Shown: positions 1 to 7,823, counted from the first letter of the stretch. The stretch is DNA of 15,048 nucleotides from Candidatus Omnitrophota bacterium (GCA_015486615.1 WFRI01000083.1:1-15048); one strand, 5' to 3'. A program made the numbers and translations. The notes: generated from the sequence alone by a model not told the origin.

Positions 1-2
1 CC

Positions 3-44
3 ATTATTGTTTTAAGCCTTGTACTGATTGTTGAGATAAAATAG
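3..44 (+). CDS. Possible C-terminal tail of an upstream gene (partial)
   Basis: From the window edge one frame reads 13 codons and then a TAG stop, giving a strongly hydrophobic end, IIVLSLVLIVEIK. This could be the last membrane helix of a protein that begins outside the window. The piece is too short to assign, and a chance open stretch of this length is quite possible. I list it only because the composition is membrane-like and because the padR promoter starts after it. Confidence 0.2.
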   Translation: MIVLSLVLIVEIK

Positions 45-162
45 TTATAAAAATGGGAAATCACCTTTAGAATTAGCGGGTATCTCTACCGGAGGATTAG
101 ATCGGACAAAATTTGTTTTTAAAAACAGCAGTAGTTAATATAACACTTCATGTTTTTCCCTC

Positions 163-191
163 TTGACAAATAGATGTTTTTGATATATGCT
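163..191 (+). promoter_or_regulatory. Sigma70-like promoter of the padR-efflux operon
   Basis: A perfect TTGACA (163-168) is followed after 17 bases by TATGCT (186-191), a 4-of-6 match to the -10 consensus. Transcription would begin near 197-199, about 40 bases before the chosen padR start. The perfect -35, the spacing and the position ahead of the first gene of a tight operon support the call; the weaker -10 is the main doubt. Confidence 0.55.
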
Positions 192-198
192 CTAAATA

Positions 199-217
199 TA
201 TATGGTTAAAACATATA
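199..217 (+). promoter_or_regulatory. Candidate PadR operator, inverted repeat
   Basis: TATATG at 199-204 and CATATA at 212-217 form a perfect 6-bp inverted repeat separated by 7 bases. It lies at the predicted transcription start and just ahead of the padR ribosome binding site. An extra TATATG half-site sits at 184-189 across the -10. PadR-family dimers commonly bind AT-rich dyads and repress their own operon, so this is a natural site for autorepression. The assignment is inferred from symmetry and position. Confidence 0.5.
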
Positions 218-235
218 ATGGGAGAGGGAAAGAAA

Positions 236-628
236 ATGAGAAGAATCAGGAATATTGTTAAAGAATTAGACGAGAAAGAAAAAGGATGTACTTTTTCCTT
301 GCAAAGGCTTTCGCGGTTTATTCAGCCCAGCCTTTTGCTTTTTTTGTCTAAAGGCCAGTGCCACGGGTATGATTTGATTGAGAAACTGGGAGTATTGGGC
401 TTTCATAAGGAGGCGATTGATATTGGTGCGGTTTACCGGACATTGAGGAAACTTGAGAAAGAAGGTTATGTTAAGTCTTTTTGGAGTTCTCAGAAAGGCA
501 GGAAGAGAAGAGTTTACCGAATTACCTCTCGGGGCAGAACTTTGCTTAAGTTTTGGATTGAGAGAGTTAAAGAGAGGAAAGAGGCATTAAATAAGTTTAT
601 TATTATTTATCAGGAGGATAAATTATGA
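236..628 (+). CDS. PadR-family transcriptional regulator
   Basis: This is a small winged-helix DNA-binding protein that probably represses the efflux operon it heads and is released by a toxic compound. Residues corresponding to the PadR core are visible: an N-terminal helix ending in LLLFLSKGQCHGYDLIEKL, the helix-turn-helix containing IGAVYRTLRKLEKEGYV, and a wing with the basic stretch QKGRKRRVYRITSRG. A C-terminal helix suits dimer formation. I chose the ATG at 236 (130 residues). The in-frame ATG at 218 would place the ribosome binding site GGGAGAGG (220-227) inside the coding region, whereas that site lies 8 bases before 236. The stop overlaps the adaptor start (ATGA, 625-628), so the regulator and pump are translated from one message. 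Ligand unknown. Confidence 0.88.
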   Translation: MRRIRNIVKELDEKEKGCTFSLQRLSRFIQPSLLLFLSKGQCHGYDLIEKLGVLGFHKEAIDIGAVYRTLRKLEKEGYVKSFWSSQKGRKRRVYRITSRGRTLLKFWIERVKERKEALNKFIIIYQEDKL

Positions 629-1704
629 AAAGGCGCAGGCTTATAATTATACTAATAGTTTTGGCTTTGTTTTTCGTAATAAAAAGAAAAATAGAGCTTT
701 CGCGCGCCCCTGTGTTTGGCAAAAATCCAGTTTTGGTGTCTGTATTTTATTCCGCAAGAAGAGATGTTAAAAACCTTAAGGAGTATTTGGCAAAGGTAGA
801 GCCGGTTAATCAGGCAAAAGTTTCCACCCGGATAAACGCGGCAGTGGAAAAGGTTTATGTTGACGAAGGCTCAATTGTGAATCAGGGGGATTTGCTGGCT
901 GAATTGGACAAAAAAGACATTATGGCAAAGTTGAATTCAGCAGAGCAGGCTTTGTCTGCGGCGCAGGAGAATTTTAATTATTGGCAGAAAGAATACTCAA
1001 GGGACGAGAATTTGTTTGAAAAAGGCGCAATATCCCAAGAGGAAAGGGATAGGACAAAGAATAGTTTTGCCCAGGCAAAGGCAAGGCTGGCTGGCGCGGA
1101 AGGGAATGTGAAAATCTGGCAGGATAACTTAGCTTATGCCCGGATTAGGTCTCCATATTCGGGGATTGTGTCTAAACGGTTTGTTGACCCCGGAGATTTG
1201 GCAGCAGCAGGCAGGCCTTTGTTTATTGTTGAAGACAGAAGCAGGCTTAAACTTGCTTTTGACGTGCCTCAGGAAGATACAGGGTTGATTAAAAAAGGCG
1301 CGCCGGTTATTTATAAAGGTAAGTCTGGAGTAACCCAAGTTAAAATAAGCAATGTTTTCCCCAGCCTTGGCGAGGGCAGGGTCCTGCGGGTTGAGGCTTA
1401 TCTGAAAAATAAAGGCGGCTTGAATGTCGGGGAGTTTATTCCAGTGAAAGTTTTGACAGCAGAGAAAAAAGACGTTGTGGTTGTGCCGCAGATTTCTCTT
1501 TGCAAAGATAAGAACCTTAAGCCGTTTGTTTTTATTGTTAAGTCCGGAAGGCTTCAAAAATACCCGGTGGTTTTAGGGCTGAGCTCAGCAATGTTTGTTG
1601 AGGTTAAAAATTTGGGTGCTGGTATTCCTGTGGTAAAGAACCCTTACCTTTCCTGGGTGAAATTAGCAGGCGGGCAGAAGGTTAAAGTCATAAATAGAAA
1701 ATGA
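625..1704 (+). CDS. RND efflux pump periplasmic adaptor (membrane fusion protein, HlyD/AcrA type)
   Basis: This is the adaptor that bridges the inner-membrane RND permease and the outer-membrane channel. A basic start and one membrane helix (about residues 5-19) anchor it in the inner membrane with the rest in the periplasm. The order is typical of the family: a first lipoyl half (about 64-96, with VEKVYVDEGSIVNQGDLLAELD-like spacing), a helical hairpin (about 98-168, heptad-like and Ala/Glu/Lys rich), a second lipoyl half (about 170-203, IRSPYSGIVSKRFVDPGD), then beta-barrel and membrane-proximal regions up to 359. The length fits the family. The ribosome binding site AGGAGG (612-617) lies inside the end of padR. 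The stop overlaps the next start by ATGA (1701-1704), so adaptor and permease are translationally coupled. The substrate cannot be read from the sequence. Confidence 0.9.
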   Translation: MKRRRLIIILIVLALFFVIKRKIELSRAPVFGKNPVLVSVFYSARRDVKNLKEYLAKVEPVNQAKVSTRINAAVEKVYVDEGSIVNQGDLLAELDKKDIMAKLNSAEQALSAAQENFNYWQKEYSRDENLFEKGAISQEERDRTKNSFAQAKARLAGAEGNVKIWQDNLAYARIRSPYSGIVSKRFVDPGDLAAAGRPLFIVEDRSRLKLAFDVPQEDTGLIKKGAPVIYKGKSGVTQVKISNVFPSLGEGRVLRVEAYLKNKGGLNVGEFIPVKVLTAEKKDVVVVPQISLCKDKNLKPFVFIVKSGRLQKYPVVLGLSSAMFVEVKNLGAGIPVVKNPYLSWVKLAGGQKVKVINRK

Positions 1705-4700
1705 ACATAACAGAGACTTCTTTAAAAAACCCTTATATAGTAATTGCCTCAACTATTTTAATTGCAGTTTTGGGGCTGATAGCGTTTTTTAAGACTCCCG
1801 TAGATTTGTTTCCTGATACTGCTCCGCCTCAGGTTTTGATTTTGACTATTGAGCCCGGTGCTTCTGCCAAAGATATATCTGATAAAATAACCGAAGTTAT
1901 TGAGAAAGAAGTAAATACAATTTCCGGCATAAAAAGGGTCCGGGCAGTATCGCGGGATGAGGTATCTTCAGTTACAGCCGAGTTTTTGTATTCTAAAAAC
2001 ATAAACGAAGCCGTCACTGATGTAGTTAATGCTTTGAACAGGATAAAGGCGGAACTGCCGCATGATATTCTGCCTGCTCAGATTTATAAAATCACGGACG
2101 CTACTAATGCTACTATGACGCTTGCGCTTTCTCCTAAAGAAGACAGCAGCAAAGGGCTTAAAGAGATAAGGCTTCTTGCGGAAAATGGTATTAAAGACCA
2201 ACTTTTAAGAATTCCTGAAGTCGGGGATGTAGATGTTTTCGGCGGGTATCTGCCGGAAGTAAAAATTCTTGCTGACAGAGATAAACTTAAAGGTTATGGG
2301 TTAAGCTTAATAGATGTGATTTCTGCTGTTGCCCGGAGGAATGTGACAGTCCCCGGCGGGTATATCTATACGAAGAAAAACGAGTTTTTAATCCGGACAA
2401 CTTCTGAATTCAAAAATTTAGAGAAAATAAAGAATTTGCCGGTAAAGAAAAGAAGACAAGGTTACATTCTTTTAAAAGACGTAGCCAAAGTAAAATTAGG
2501 AATTCGGGAACTGCGAAGCTTATACCACGGCAATGGGCACAGGGCTATTGCTGTTAATATCTTAAGGCCGGAAGACGGGCATACTTTAGAGACTATAAAA
2601 GCAGTGAAGGAATACCTGCCCAGGTTAAAGAAAGAGTATCCGGATATCAAATTTGAGATTACTGACGACCAGGAGCCTATTATTGATATTAACCTTCAAG
2701 GTATGCGTTCTTCTTTGATCCAGGCGATTATCCTTACAGTGCTGATAATTTTTATGTTCCTGGCTGACAGGAGGACTGCGGCAATAATTTCTGTAAGTAT
2801 CCCAATGTCGTTTTTGTTCAGTTTAATGATTTTGAAGGCCAGCCCTTATACGATGAATATGGTTACATTGTCAGGGCTTATAATCGCTGTGGGGATGGTG
2901 GTGGATGCTTCTATTGTTGTTTTAGAGAATATTTACCGCCATTTCCAGCAGGATAAAACCCTTTCCGGATATCAGGCGGCTTTGACCGGGGCAAATGAAG
3001 TTGCTTTAGCAAATACTGCCGGAGCCTTAACCACAATAATTGTTCTAATACCGGTTATGTTTGTAGGCGGGTATCCCCAGAAAGTATTAAGGCAGTTGTC
3101 TATAATGATTGGCTCAACTATTTTTGCTTCGTTAGTCGCTTCTCTAACCATTGTGCCTTTAATTGCCTCCCGGATTTTAACCCGCGAAAAAAGTCAGAAA
3201 AATTTAGTGGAGCGTTTGGTAAGCAGAGTTGATGTCTGGGTAAAGAAAATATCTGAATTTTACGTTTCTCTTTTAAAAGCAGCCTTAAGACATAAAGGAA
3301 AGACTTTGATATTGACTGCAATAATATTCATTTTTACTGTCAGGGTGATTGCTCCGCTTTTGGTGGGAGAACTTATGCCGCCAATGGATACCGGCATTGT
3401 TAAGATAACTTTGGATATGCCTTCCGGTTTTAACATAAACAGAGTTGAGCAGGTTTTAAGTAAAGTGGAGAGGGTTATTAAGAAAACCCGGGGTTTTGTC
3501 TCTTTGTCGTCGGTTGTCGGTTCTGAGCCGGGAGAGGTTAGTTTTGGAGGGGGCGGGGCAACTGCTCAGACTGTTTCAATGACCGTAAATTTAGTCACCC
3601 GGGACAAGAGGAAGAAAACTATCTGGCAGATAGAAGACAGGTGGCGCAGGAATTTAAGGAAGATAGACGGAATCAGGTCATTTACGGTTATGGAATATGG
3701 GGCAACTCCTATTTCAACTACAAAAGCTCCTTTTGATTTGATATTAAGAGGCGAGAATACCAGAGTTTTGGATATGATGGCTTATAAAGCGTTGGCTAGT
3801 TTGAAAGGGGTTAAGGGCCTGGTGGATGTAAGAAGGGCCTGGTATATAGATAAGCCGGAGATTGAGGTAGTGCCGGATGCTGTTTTATGCCGGTATTACG
3901 GCTTAGATACTCAAAAAGTAGCCCAGTATATAAAATTTACTGCAAAAGGCGCGTTTAATTCGTTTATGCGTCTGGAAGATTTCCTGGATATTCCTATAAG
4001 GGTTGAATATAAAGAGAAGAATCTTGATTCCCCTTCAAAAATAGATTCTATATATATCCCTACCCGTTATGGAGAAGTGCCTTTGAGGAGTTTAGTTAAA
4101 ATCAAACATAAATATATTCAGCCTTTTATCACCCGGGAAGATTTGCAGAATACAATTGATATTACCGGAGTAAACAGAGTTTGGACAATTGCCCAGGCCG
4201 CAAAAGCGGCGGGGATGAGGCTTAAAAAGAAAGGTATGGTTTTGCCGCGGGGCTACAGCGTGAGAATGTCGGGAACTCCAGAAGATATGCTGGATGCCAA
4301 AAACCGGCTGAGAAAAGCGCTCATATTCGGAATTATCCTGCTTTATATGCTTATTCTGCCTATGTATAAGTCTTTTAGCCACCCGATTGTAATTATGGCA
4401 GCAATTCCTTTGGCAGTGATTGGCGCACTTTGGGGGCTTCTTATTTTTGATAAGCCGATGTGTATGCCTGCTCTTATGGGAATGATATTGTTAGCCGGGA
4501 CAATTGTAAATAACTCTATTCTCCTTCTTGATTTTATTTTGGCGGCCCGCAAAAAAGGCCTGTCTCGGGAAGAGGCGATTATTCAGTCAGTCAGGATTAG
4601 GACAAGGCCTATTCTGATGACAGCATCTTCTACGGTTATCGGGCTTACTCCTTTGGTTTTTGAGATGGCGGTTGGGCTTGAACGTTTAAGCCCTTTGGGC

Positions 4701-6353
4701 ATTGTCGCTGCCTGCGGCCTTATTTTAGGCACCTTCCTTACAATGATTGTAATCCCGGTTATTTACGCATCAATGGATGATTTAGCCGGCAGGTTTAAAA
4801 TACAGCCTGGCAGAGGAAAACTTGCGGCAATGATTATTGCTTTTGTGTTTTTGCCGGCTGTTTTTAACAGTTCTTTTGCTGATAATACAGGGGTTTCTAA
4901 GTCTAAAGTCATTACATCTAAGGTTTCCGCCCTTTCTAAAAATGGACAGGAGGCAGAAGTTGAGATTAAGACAGAAGAAAATAATCCTGAAAAAACTGCC
5001 TGTTCGGAAAAATCCGGCAGAGAGAAATCTGTAAAGGCGCTTTACCTGCGGGAGATTATAGAATACGCGCTCAAAAACAGCCCGGATATTAAATCTGCTC
5101 TGGGAAGGTCGGAAATGGCTAAAGGAAATAAGGTGAGTGTGCGCGCCGGGCTTTTGCCTAATATATCTTTGGATTCCACTTTTACCAATTACAAAGAAGA
5201 ACATGCCATAGCCCCGGGACTTTCAGGCGCAAACCAGGCTTTTGACAACAATGTTATTTCTTCCAAAGTTGAAGCAAGTCTTCTGCTTACAGATTTTGGG
5301 AAAAGTTATTACGCTTTTAAGTCTGCCAAGAGCGCATATTTTGCTTCAATAAAGTCTCTGGAAAGAAAAAAAGAAGCAGTTGTTTATACAGTGTCCAATA
5401 TATATTTTAACCTTGTCTCAACGGAGAAACTCATAGATTCGTTTAAGGCTTTAAGGAAAAGCATATTAGAACTGGCAAGGAGGATTGAGCTGTATTTAAA
5501 AGAAGGCAAAGCCGCAAAGATTGACCTGCTTAAAGTCGAAGTAAGGGCGGCGGAAATAAGTGATGAGATAGCAAGGCTGAAAAGCAGAAGAGATTACCTT
5601 TTAGGGCTTTTATCTCAGGAAATGGGATATAAAGGAAGGTTAAGGGTTAGTAAAAACTTCAAACTTTTTGATGTGAACCTTAGCAAATTGTCAGAGGAGG
5701 CGGTTTTAGAAGAGGCTTTTAAAAACCGGCAGGATTTAAGAGAGTTTGATTATTTGGTTAAATCTTCTTATTTTAGGTTGAAGTCTTTCAAAAGGTCGTA
5801 TTTGCCTGAGATTAAGGCTTTTGCCGGCGGAGGGGAATTTTCCGGCCTTTCCAACAGCGCTAAATTCCCGGACGGAGACAGATGGGAAGACGATTATTGG
5901 GGAGGAGTTGAGATGAGTTTTCCGATTTTTGACAGCGGGTTAAGACAGGGAGAGATTATAAAAGCCAGAGGCAGTTATAATATTAGTAAAGCCCGCAGAG
6001 GGAAAATACTGCTGGGAATTTATAAAGAGGTAAGCAAGGCTTTAGCAGATATTAAGTCTGCGGTCAAAAGGATAGAATTGGCAAAAACTTCTAAAGAAGA
6101 AGCGGATGAAGCGTTGTCTCTTGAGGAGTTGAAGTATAAAGAAGGCAAGGGCGTCATCAATGATGTTTTAGATGCCGAAGCCGCAAAACAAAAATCTAAT
6201 TATCTTTACTATTCAGCAATTTCGGATTATAATACCAGTATATTTGAATTGAAGCTGGCTGAGGGGCTTCTTCTGGAAAGTTACGCTTCTGTTGTCTCTC
6301 AAGGCGAAGATTACAGTAAGGCCGGTAAAGGAAAAGGCAGAAGAGGGCAATAA
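1701..6353 (+). CDS. Fused RND efflux permease and TolC-like outer-membrane factor
   Basis: One 1550-residue frame encodes two pump parts. Residues 1-1030 are a full RND permease driven by proton flow: TM1 about 11-30, a first periplasmic loop containing PVDLFPD, TM2-TM6 about 337-490, TM7 about 534-553, a second large loop, then TM8-TM12 about 871-1023. TM4 carries the proton-relay region AVGMVVDASIVVLENIYRH with Asp402. The neighbour of that Asp is Ala rather than a second Asp, and TM10 reads AGTIVNNSILLLDF without the AcrB lysine, as in other HAE-type pumps. Residues about 1036-1060 resemble a signal peptide: basic R1038/K1040, a hydrophobic core, and SSFA before D1061. After a charged linker (1061-1111), residues about 1112-1530 form a TolC-family protein with two repeated halves (LLPNISLDSTF and YLPEIKAFAGG barrel strands, long helices between). 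There is no good ribosome binding site at 1701; translation is coupled to the adaptor. Both parts are long and look intact, so this is not a decayed gene. HAE-like type is likely; substrate unknown. Confidence 0.9.
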   Translation: MNITETSLKNPYIVIASTILIAVLGLIAFFKTPVDLFPDTAPPQVLILTIEPGASAKDISDKITEVIEKEVNTISGIKRVRAVSRDEVSSVTAEFLYSKNINEAVTDVVNALNRIKAELPHDILPAQIYKITDATNATMTLALSPKEDSSKGLKEIRLLAENGIKDQLLRIPEVGDVDVFGGYLPEVKILADRDKLKGYGLSLIDVISAVARRNVTVPGGYIYTKKNEFLIRTTSEFKNLEKIKNLPVKKRRQGYILLKDVAKVKLGIRELRSLYHGNGHRAIAVNILRPEDGHTLETIKAVKEYLPRLKKEYPDIKFEITDDQEPIIDINLQGMRSSLIQAIILTVLIIFMFLADRRTAAIISVSIPMSFLFSLMILKASPYTMNMVTLSGLIIAVGMVVDASIVVLENIYRHFQQDKTLSGYQAALTGANEVALANTAGALTTIIVLIPVMFVGGYPQKVLRQLSIMIGSTIFASLVASLTIVPLIASRILTREKSQKNLVERLVSRVDVWVKKISEFYVSLLKAALRHKGKTLILTAIIFIFTVRVIAPLLVGELMPPMDTGIVKITLDMPSGFNINRVEQVLSKVERVIKKTRGFVSLSSVVGSEPGEVSFGGGGATAQTVSMTVNLVTRDKRKKTIWQIEDRWRRNLRKIDGIRSFTVMEYGATPISTTKAPFDLILRGENTRVLDMMAYKALASLKGVKGLVDVRRAWYIDKPEIEVVPDAVLCRYYGLDTQKVAQYIKFTAKGAFNSFMRLEDFLDIPIRVEYKEKNLDSPSKIDSIYIPTRYGEVPLRSLVKIKHKYIQPFITREDLQNTIDITGVNRVWTIAQAAKAAGMRLKKKGMVLPRGYSVRMSGTPEDMLDAKNRLRKALIFGIILLYMLILPMYKSFSHPIVIMAAIPLAVIGALWGLLIFDKPMCMPALMGMILLAGTIVNNSILLLDFILAARKKGLSREEAIIQSVRIRTRPILMTASSTVIGLTPLVFEMAVGLERLSPLGIVAACGLILGTFLTMIVIPVIYASMDDLAGRFKIQPGRGKLAAMIIAFVFLPAVFNSSFADNTGVSKSKVITSKVSALSKNGQEAEVEIKTEENNPEKTACSEKSGREKSVKALYLREIIEYALKNSPDIKSALGRSEMAKGNKVSVRAGLLPNISLDSTFTNYKEEHAIAPGLSGANQAFDNNVISSKVEASLLLTDFGKSYYAFKSAKSAYFASIKSLERKKEAVVYTVSNIYFNLVSTEKLIDSFKALRKSILELARRIELYLKEGKAAKIDLLKVEVRAAEISDEIARLKSRRDYLLGLLSQEMGYKGRLRVSKNFKLFDVNLSKLSEEAVLEEAFKNRQDLREFDYLVKSSYFRLKSFKRSYLPEIKAFAGGGEFSGLSNSAKFPDGDRWEDDYWGGVEMSFPIFDSGLRQGEIIKARGSYNISKARRGKILLGIYKEVSKALADIKSAVKRIELAKTSKEEADEALSLEELKYKEGKGVINDVLDAEAAKQKSNYLYYSAISDYNTSIFELKLAEGLLLESYASVVSQGEDYSKAGKGKGRRGQ
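4806..4880 (+). other. Internal signal-peptide-like segment at the RND/TolC junction
   Basis: Codons 1036-1060 of the fused pump encode a basic stretch (GRGK), about 17 hydrophobic residues and the sequence SSFA followed by DN. Ser at -3 and Ala at -1 suit signal peptidase I. The permease C-terminus after TM12 is cytoplasmic, so this segment would act as a thirteenth helix that delivers the TolC-like part to the periplasm, where it could be cut after A1060. An in-frame ATG (4830, codon 1044) has an AGAGGA 12 bases upstream (4812-4817). Weak internal initiation giving a separate outer-membrane factor is therefore also conceivable, although that product would lack the basic residues. Confidence 0.6.
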
Positions 6354-6386
6354 TGAGGCTTGCTGCAAAATGCGCCTGCCACTTTG

Positions 6387-6415
6387 TGAAGGGCGAAGTT
6401 TAGAGCTTCATTTTT
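6387..6415 (+). terminator. Weak hairpin with T-run after the efflux operon
   Basis: TGAAG (6387-6391) can pair with CTTCA (6406-6410), and a nested GAAG/CTTC alternative exists. Both are followed by TTTTTA at 6411-6416. The stem is only 4-5 bp, so this is a marginal Rho-independent terminator. It lies 34 bases past the pump stop, where a transcript end would be expected. The remaining bases up to 6473 show no convincing promoter. Confidence 0.25.
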
Positions 6416-6473
6416 ATGTATTATTGGACGGTTTTCTCTAATTTGTCGGAGTTAGTTAAGGAAGGGGGCATCT

Positions 6474-7814
6474 ATGGAAAACAGGTATGATTTAATAGTT
6501 ATTGGGGCAGGCCCAGGCGGCCTTAGCTGTGCAAGGTTGACGCGCAGATTAAAGCCGGAGTGGCGGATATTAGTAATTAGAAAACAGGAGAAGAGTGTTA
6601 TTCCCTGCGCTTTGCCTTATGCTTTGGACGGCACCATAACCACAGATGATTATATAAAAAGCGATGAGAAACTGTTAAAAAATGCGAATATTGACTTGAT
6701 TATAGATGAAGTAGTCTCCTTAGAGCCTGACAGCAATGCTATTCAGACAAAGGGCGGGGGAAGTTTTAACTACGGCAGTTTGGTTTTAGTCACAGGTTCT
6801 TTTCCCCTTATTCCGCCTATTCCCGGGGCTAATCTTAAAAATGTGTTTAGCATAAAGGACCGTCCGGACATTTTGAGCATTCTGGAAGTTATAAATGATG
6901 TTAAGAAGGCGGTTGTTGTAGGGGCGGGCTTTATCGGCCTTGAGATGGTGAACGCTTTTTATAACCGGGGCATAGAGGTGAGTTTAGTGGAAATGGAAAA
7001 AGTCTGCCTCCCGAAGAACTTGAGTTATGACCTTTCCGATGTAATAAAAGATGATTTAAGAAAAAGAGGCGTAAATCTTTTTTTGGGCAAAGTTCTTAAA
7101 GAAATAAAAGGAGGAGAGAAAGTAGAAAAATGTCTTCTTGACGACGGCGTGGAGATAGAAGCAGATTTAGTTGTGCTCTCGGTTGGGGTGAGGCCGGAGG
7201 TGTCTTTAGCCCGCAAATCGGGAGTCAACGTCGATAAGAGAGGAATAATAGTAGACGAATATTTTCAGACTAACATTCCCGGAGTTTATGCAATGGGGGA
7301 TTGTATAGTTAGTAAGTCGTTTATAACAGGAAAGGCTGAAAATGGATTTCTGGCTACTAATGCTGCGGTTGAGGGCAGGTTTGTTGCAGCGAATATTGCC
7401 GGCAAAAAAACGCCTTTCCCGGGGCTTATCAATCCTGCTATTACCAAGATTTTTGATTTTAGCTGCGGGGCTGTTGGCTTTACCAGGGACGCAGCGAGGA
7501 AAGAGGGATTGGATTTTTTGTATTCTGATGTGGAAGTATATATGCGTGAGAAGGCATTTCCGGGAGCAGTCCCTCTAAAAATGCGGCTTATATTCAATAG
7601 GGATAATCTGGAACTTATTGGCGCAGAAGCTATCAGCAAAGAGAATGTCTCCTGGATAATTAATGCGCTGTCTCTTGCGGTGTTGAACAGAAATACTGCT
7701 AATGACCTTGCTTTTATGCAGTACTGCGGCCACCCGCCTCAGATAGATGTTCCCGCCAAGATGCCGGTTGTTCTATGTGCTATAGATGTGTTAAAACAGG
7801 CAGGCAGGCTTTAG
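6474..7814 (+). CDS. FAD-dependent pyridine nucleotide-disulfide oxidoreductase (CoA-disulfide reductase / NADH oxidase type)
   Basis: This is a cytoplasmic flavoenzyme that moves electrons from NAD(P)H through FAD to a disulfide, polysulfide or oxygen, depending on subtype. It has the FAD-binding GAGPGG at 11-16, a single redox cysteine C45 in VIPCALPYAL, the NAD(P)H-binding GAGFIG at 150-155, and the second FAD motif VYAMGDC at 271-277. The C-terminal dimer domain runs from about 330 and ends with a QYCGHPPQIDVP stretch near 416-426. One active cysteine at this position, instead of CxxxxC, separates it from the dihydrolipoamide dehydrogenase-like gene downstream. The length of 446 suits the group. 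The start has a GGAAGGGGG ribosome binding site 6 bases upstream. The true acceptor (CoA disulfide, polysulfide, oxygen) cannot be told from sequence. It precedes fmdE, suggesting a thiol-redox setting. Confidence 0.85.
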   Translation: MENRYDLIVIGAGPGGLSCARLTRRLKPEWRILVIRKQEKSVIPCALPYALDGTITTDDYIKSDEKLLKNANIDLIIDEVVSLEPDSNAIQTKGGGSFNYGSLVLVTGSFPLIPPIPGANLKNVFSIKDRPDILSILEVINDVKKAVVVGAGFIGLEMVNAFYNRGIEVSLVEMEKVCLPKNLSYDLSDVIKDDLRKRGVNLFLGKVLKEIKGGEKVEKCLLDDGVEIEADLVVLSVGVRPEVSLARKSGVNVDKRGIIVDEYFQTNIPGVYAMGDCIVSKSFITGKAENGFLATNAAVEGRFVAANIAGKKTPFPGLINPAITKIFDFSCGAVGFTRDAARKEGLDFLYSDVEVYMREKAFPGAVPLKMRLIFNRDNLELIGAEAISKENVSWIINALSLAVLNRNTANDLAFMQYCGHPPQIDVPAKMPVVLCAIDVLKQAGRL

Positions 7815-7823
7815 GAGATAATT

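Noticed and set aside
115..126. GTTTTTAAAAAC palindrome as a terminator
   Set aside because: It is a homopolymer-based A/T palindrome with no G-C stem, expected by chance in AT-rich intergenic DNA.
218..235. Six-codon N-terminal extension of the PadR regulator (ATG at 218)
   Set aside because: These codons are the ribosome binding site of the ATG at 236, and this earlier ATG has no ribosome binding site ahead of it, only the inverted repeat.
1129..1557. Long antisense open stretch opposite the adaptor gene
   Set aside because: It lies fully inside a well-supported adaptor gene, has no ribosome binding site, and its product shows no domain pattern; it is a by-product of the codon bias on the plus strand.
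4750..4880. RND/TolC fusion as a sequencing frameshift
   Set aside because: Both domains are in the same frame without any need for a shift, and the junction keeps a sensible C-terminus, signal-like segment and linker. A lost stop codon by base error cannot be fully excluded and is listed as a refutation test.
4782..5204. Antisense open stretch of about 140 codons opposite the RND/TolC junction
   Set aside because: It was considered because of its location at the fusion point, but it lacks start signals and recognisable features, and the plus-strand frame is continuous with clear protein domains on both sides.
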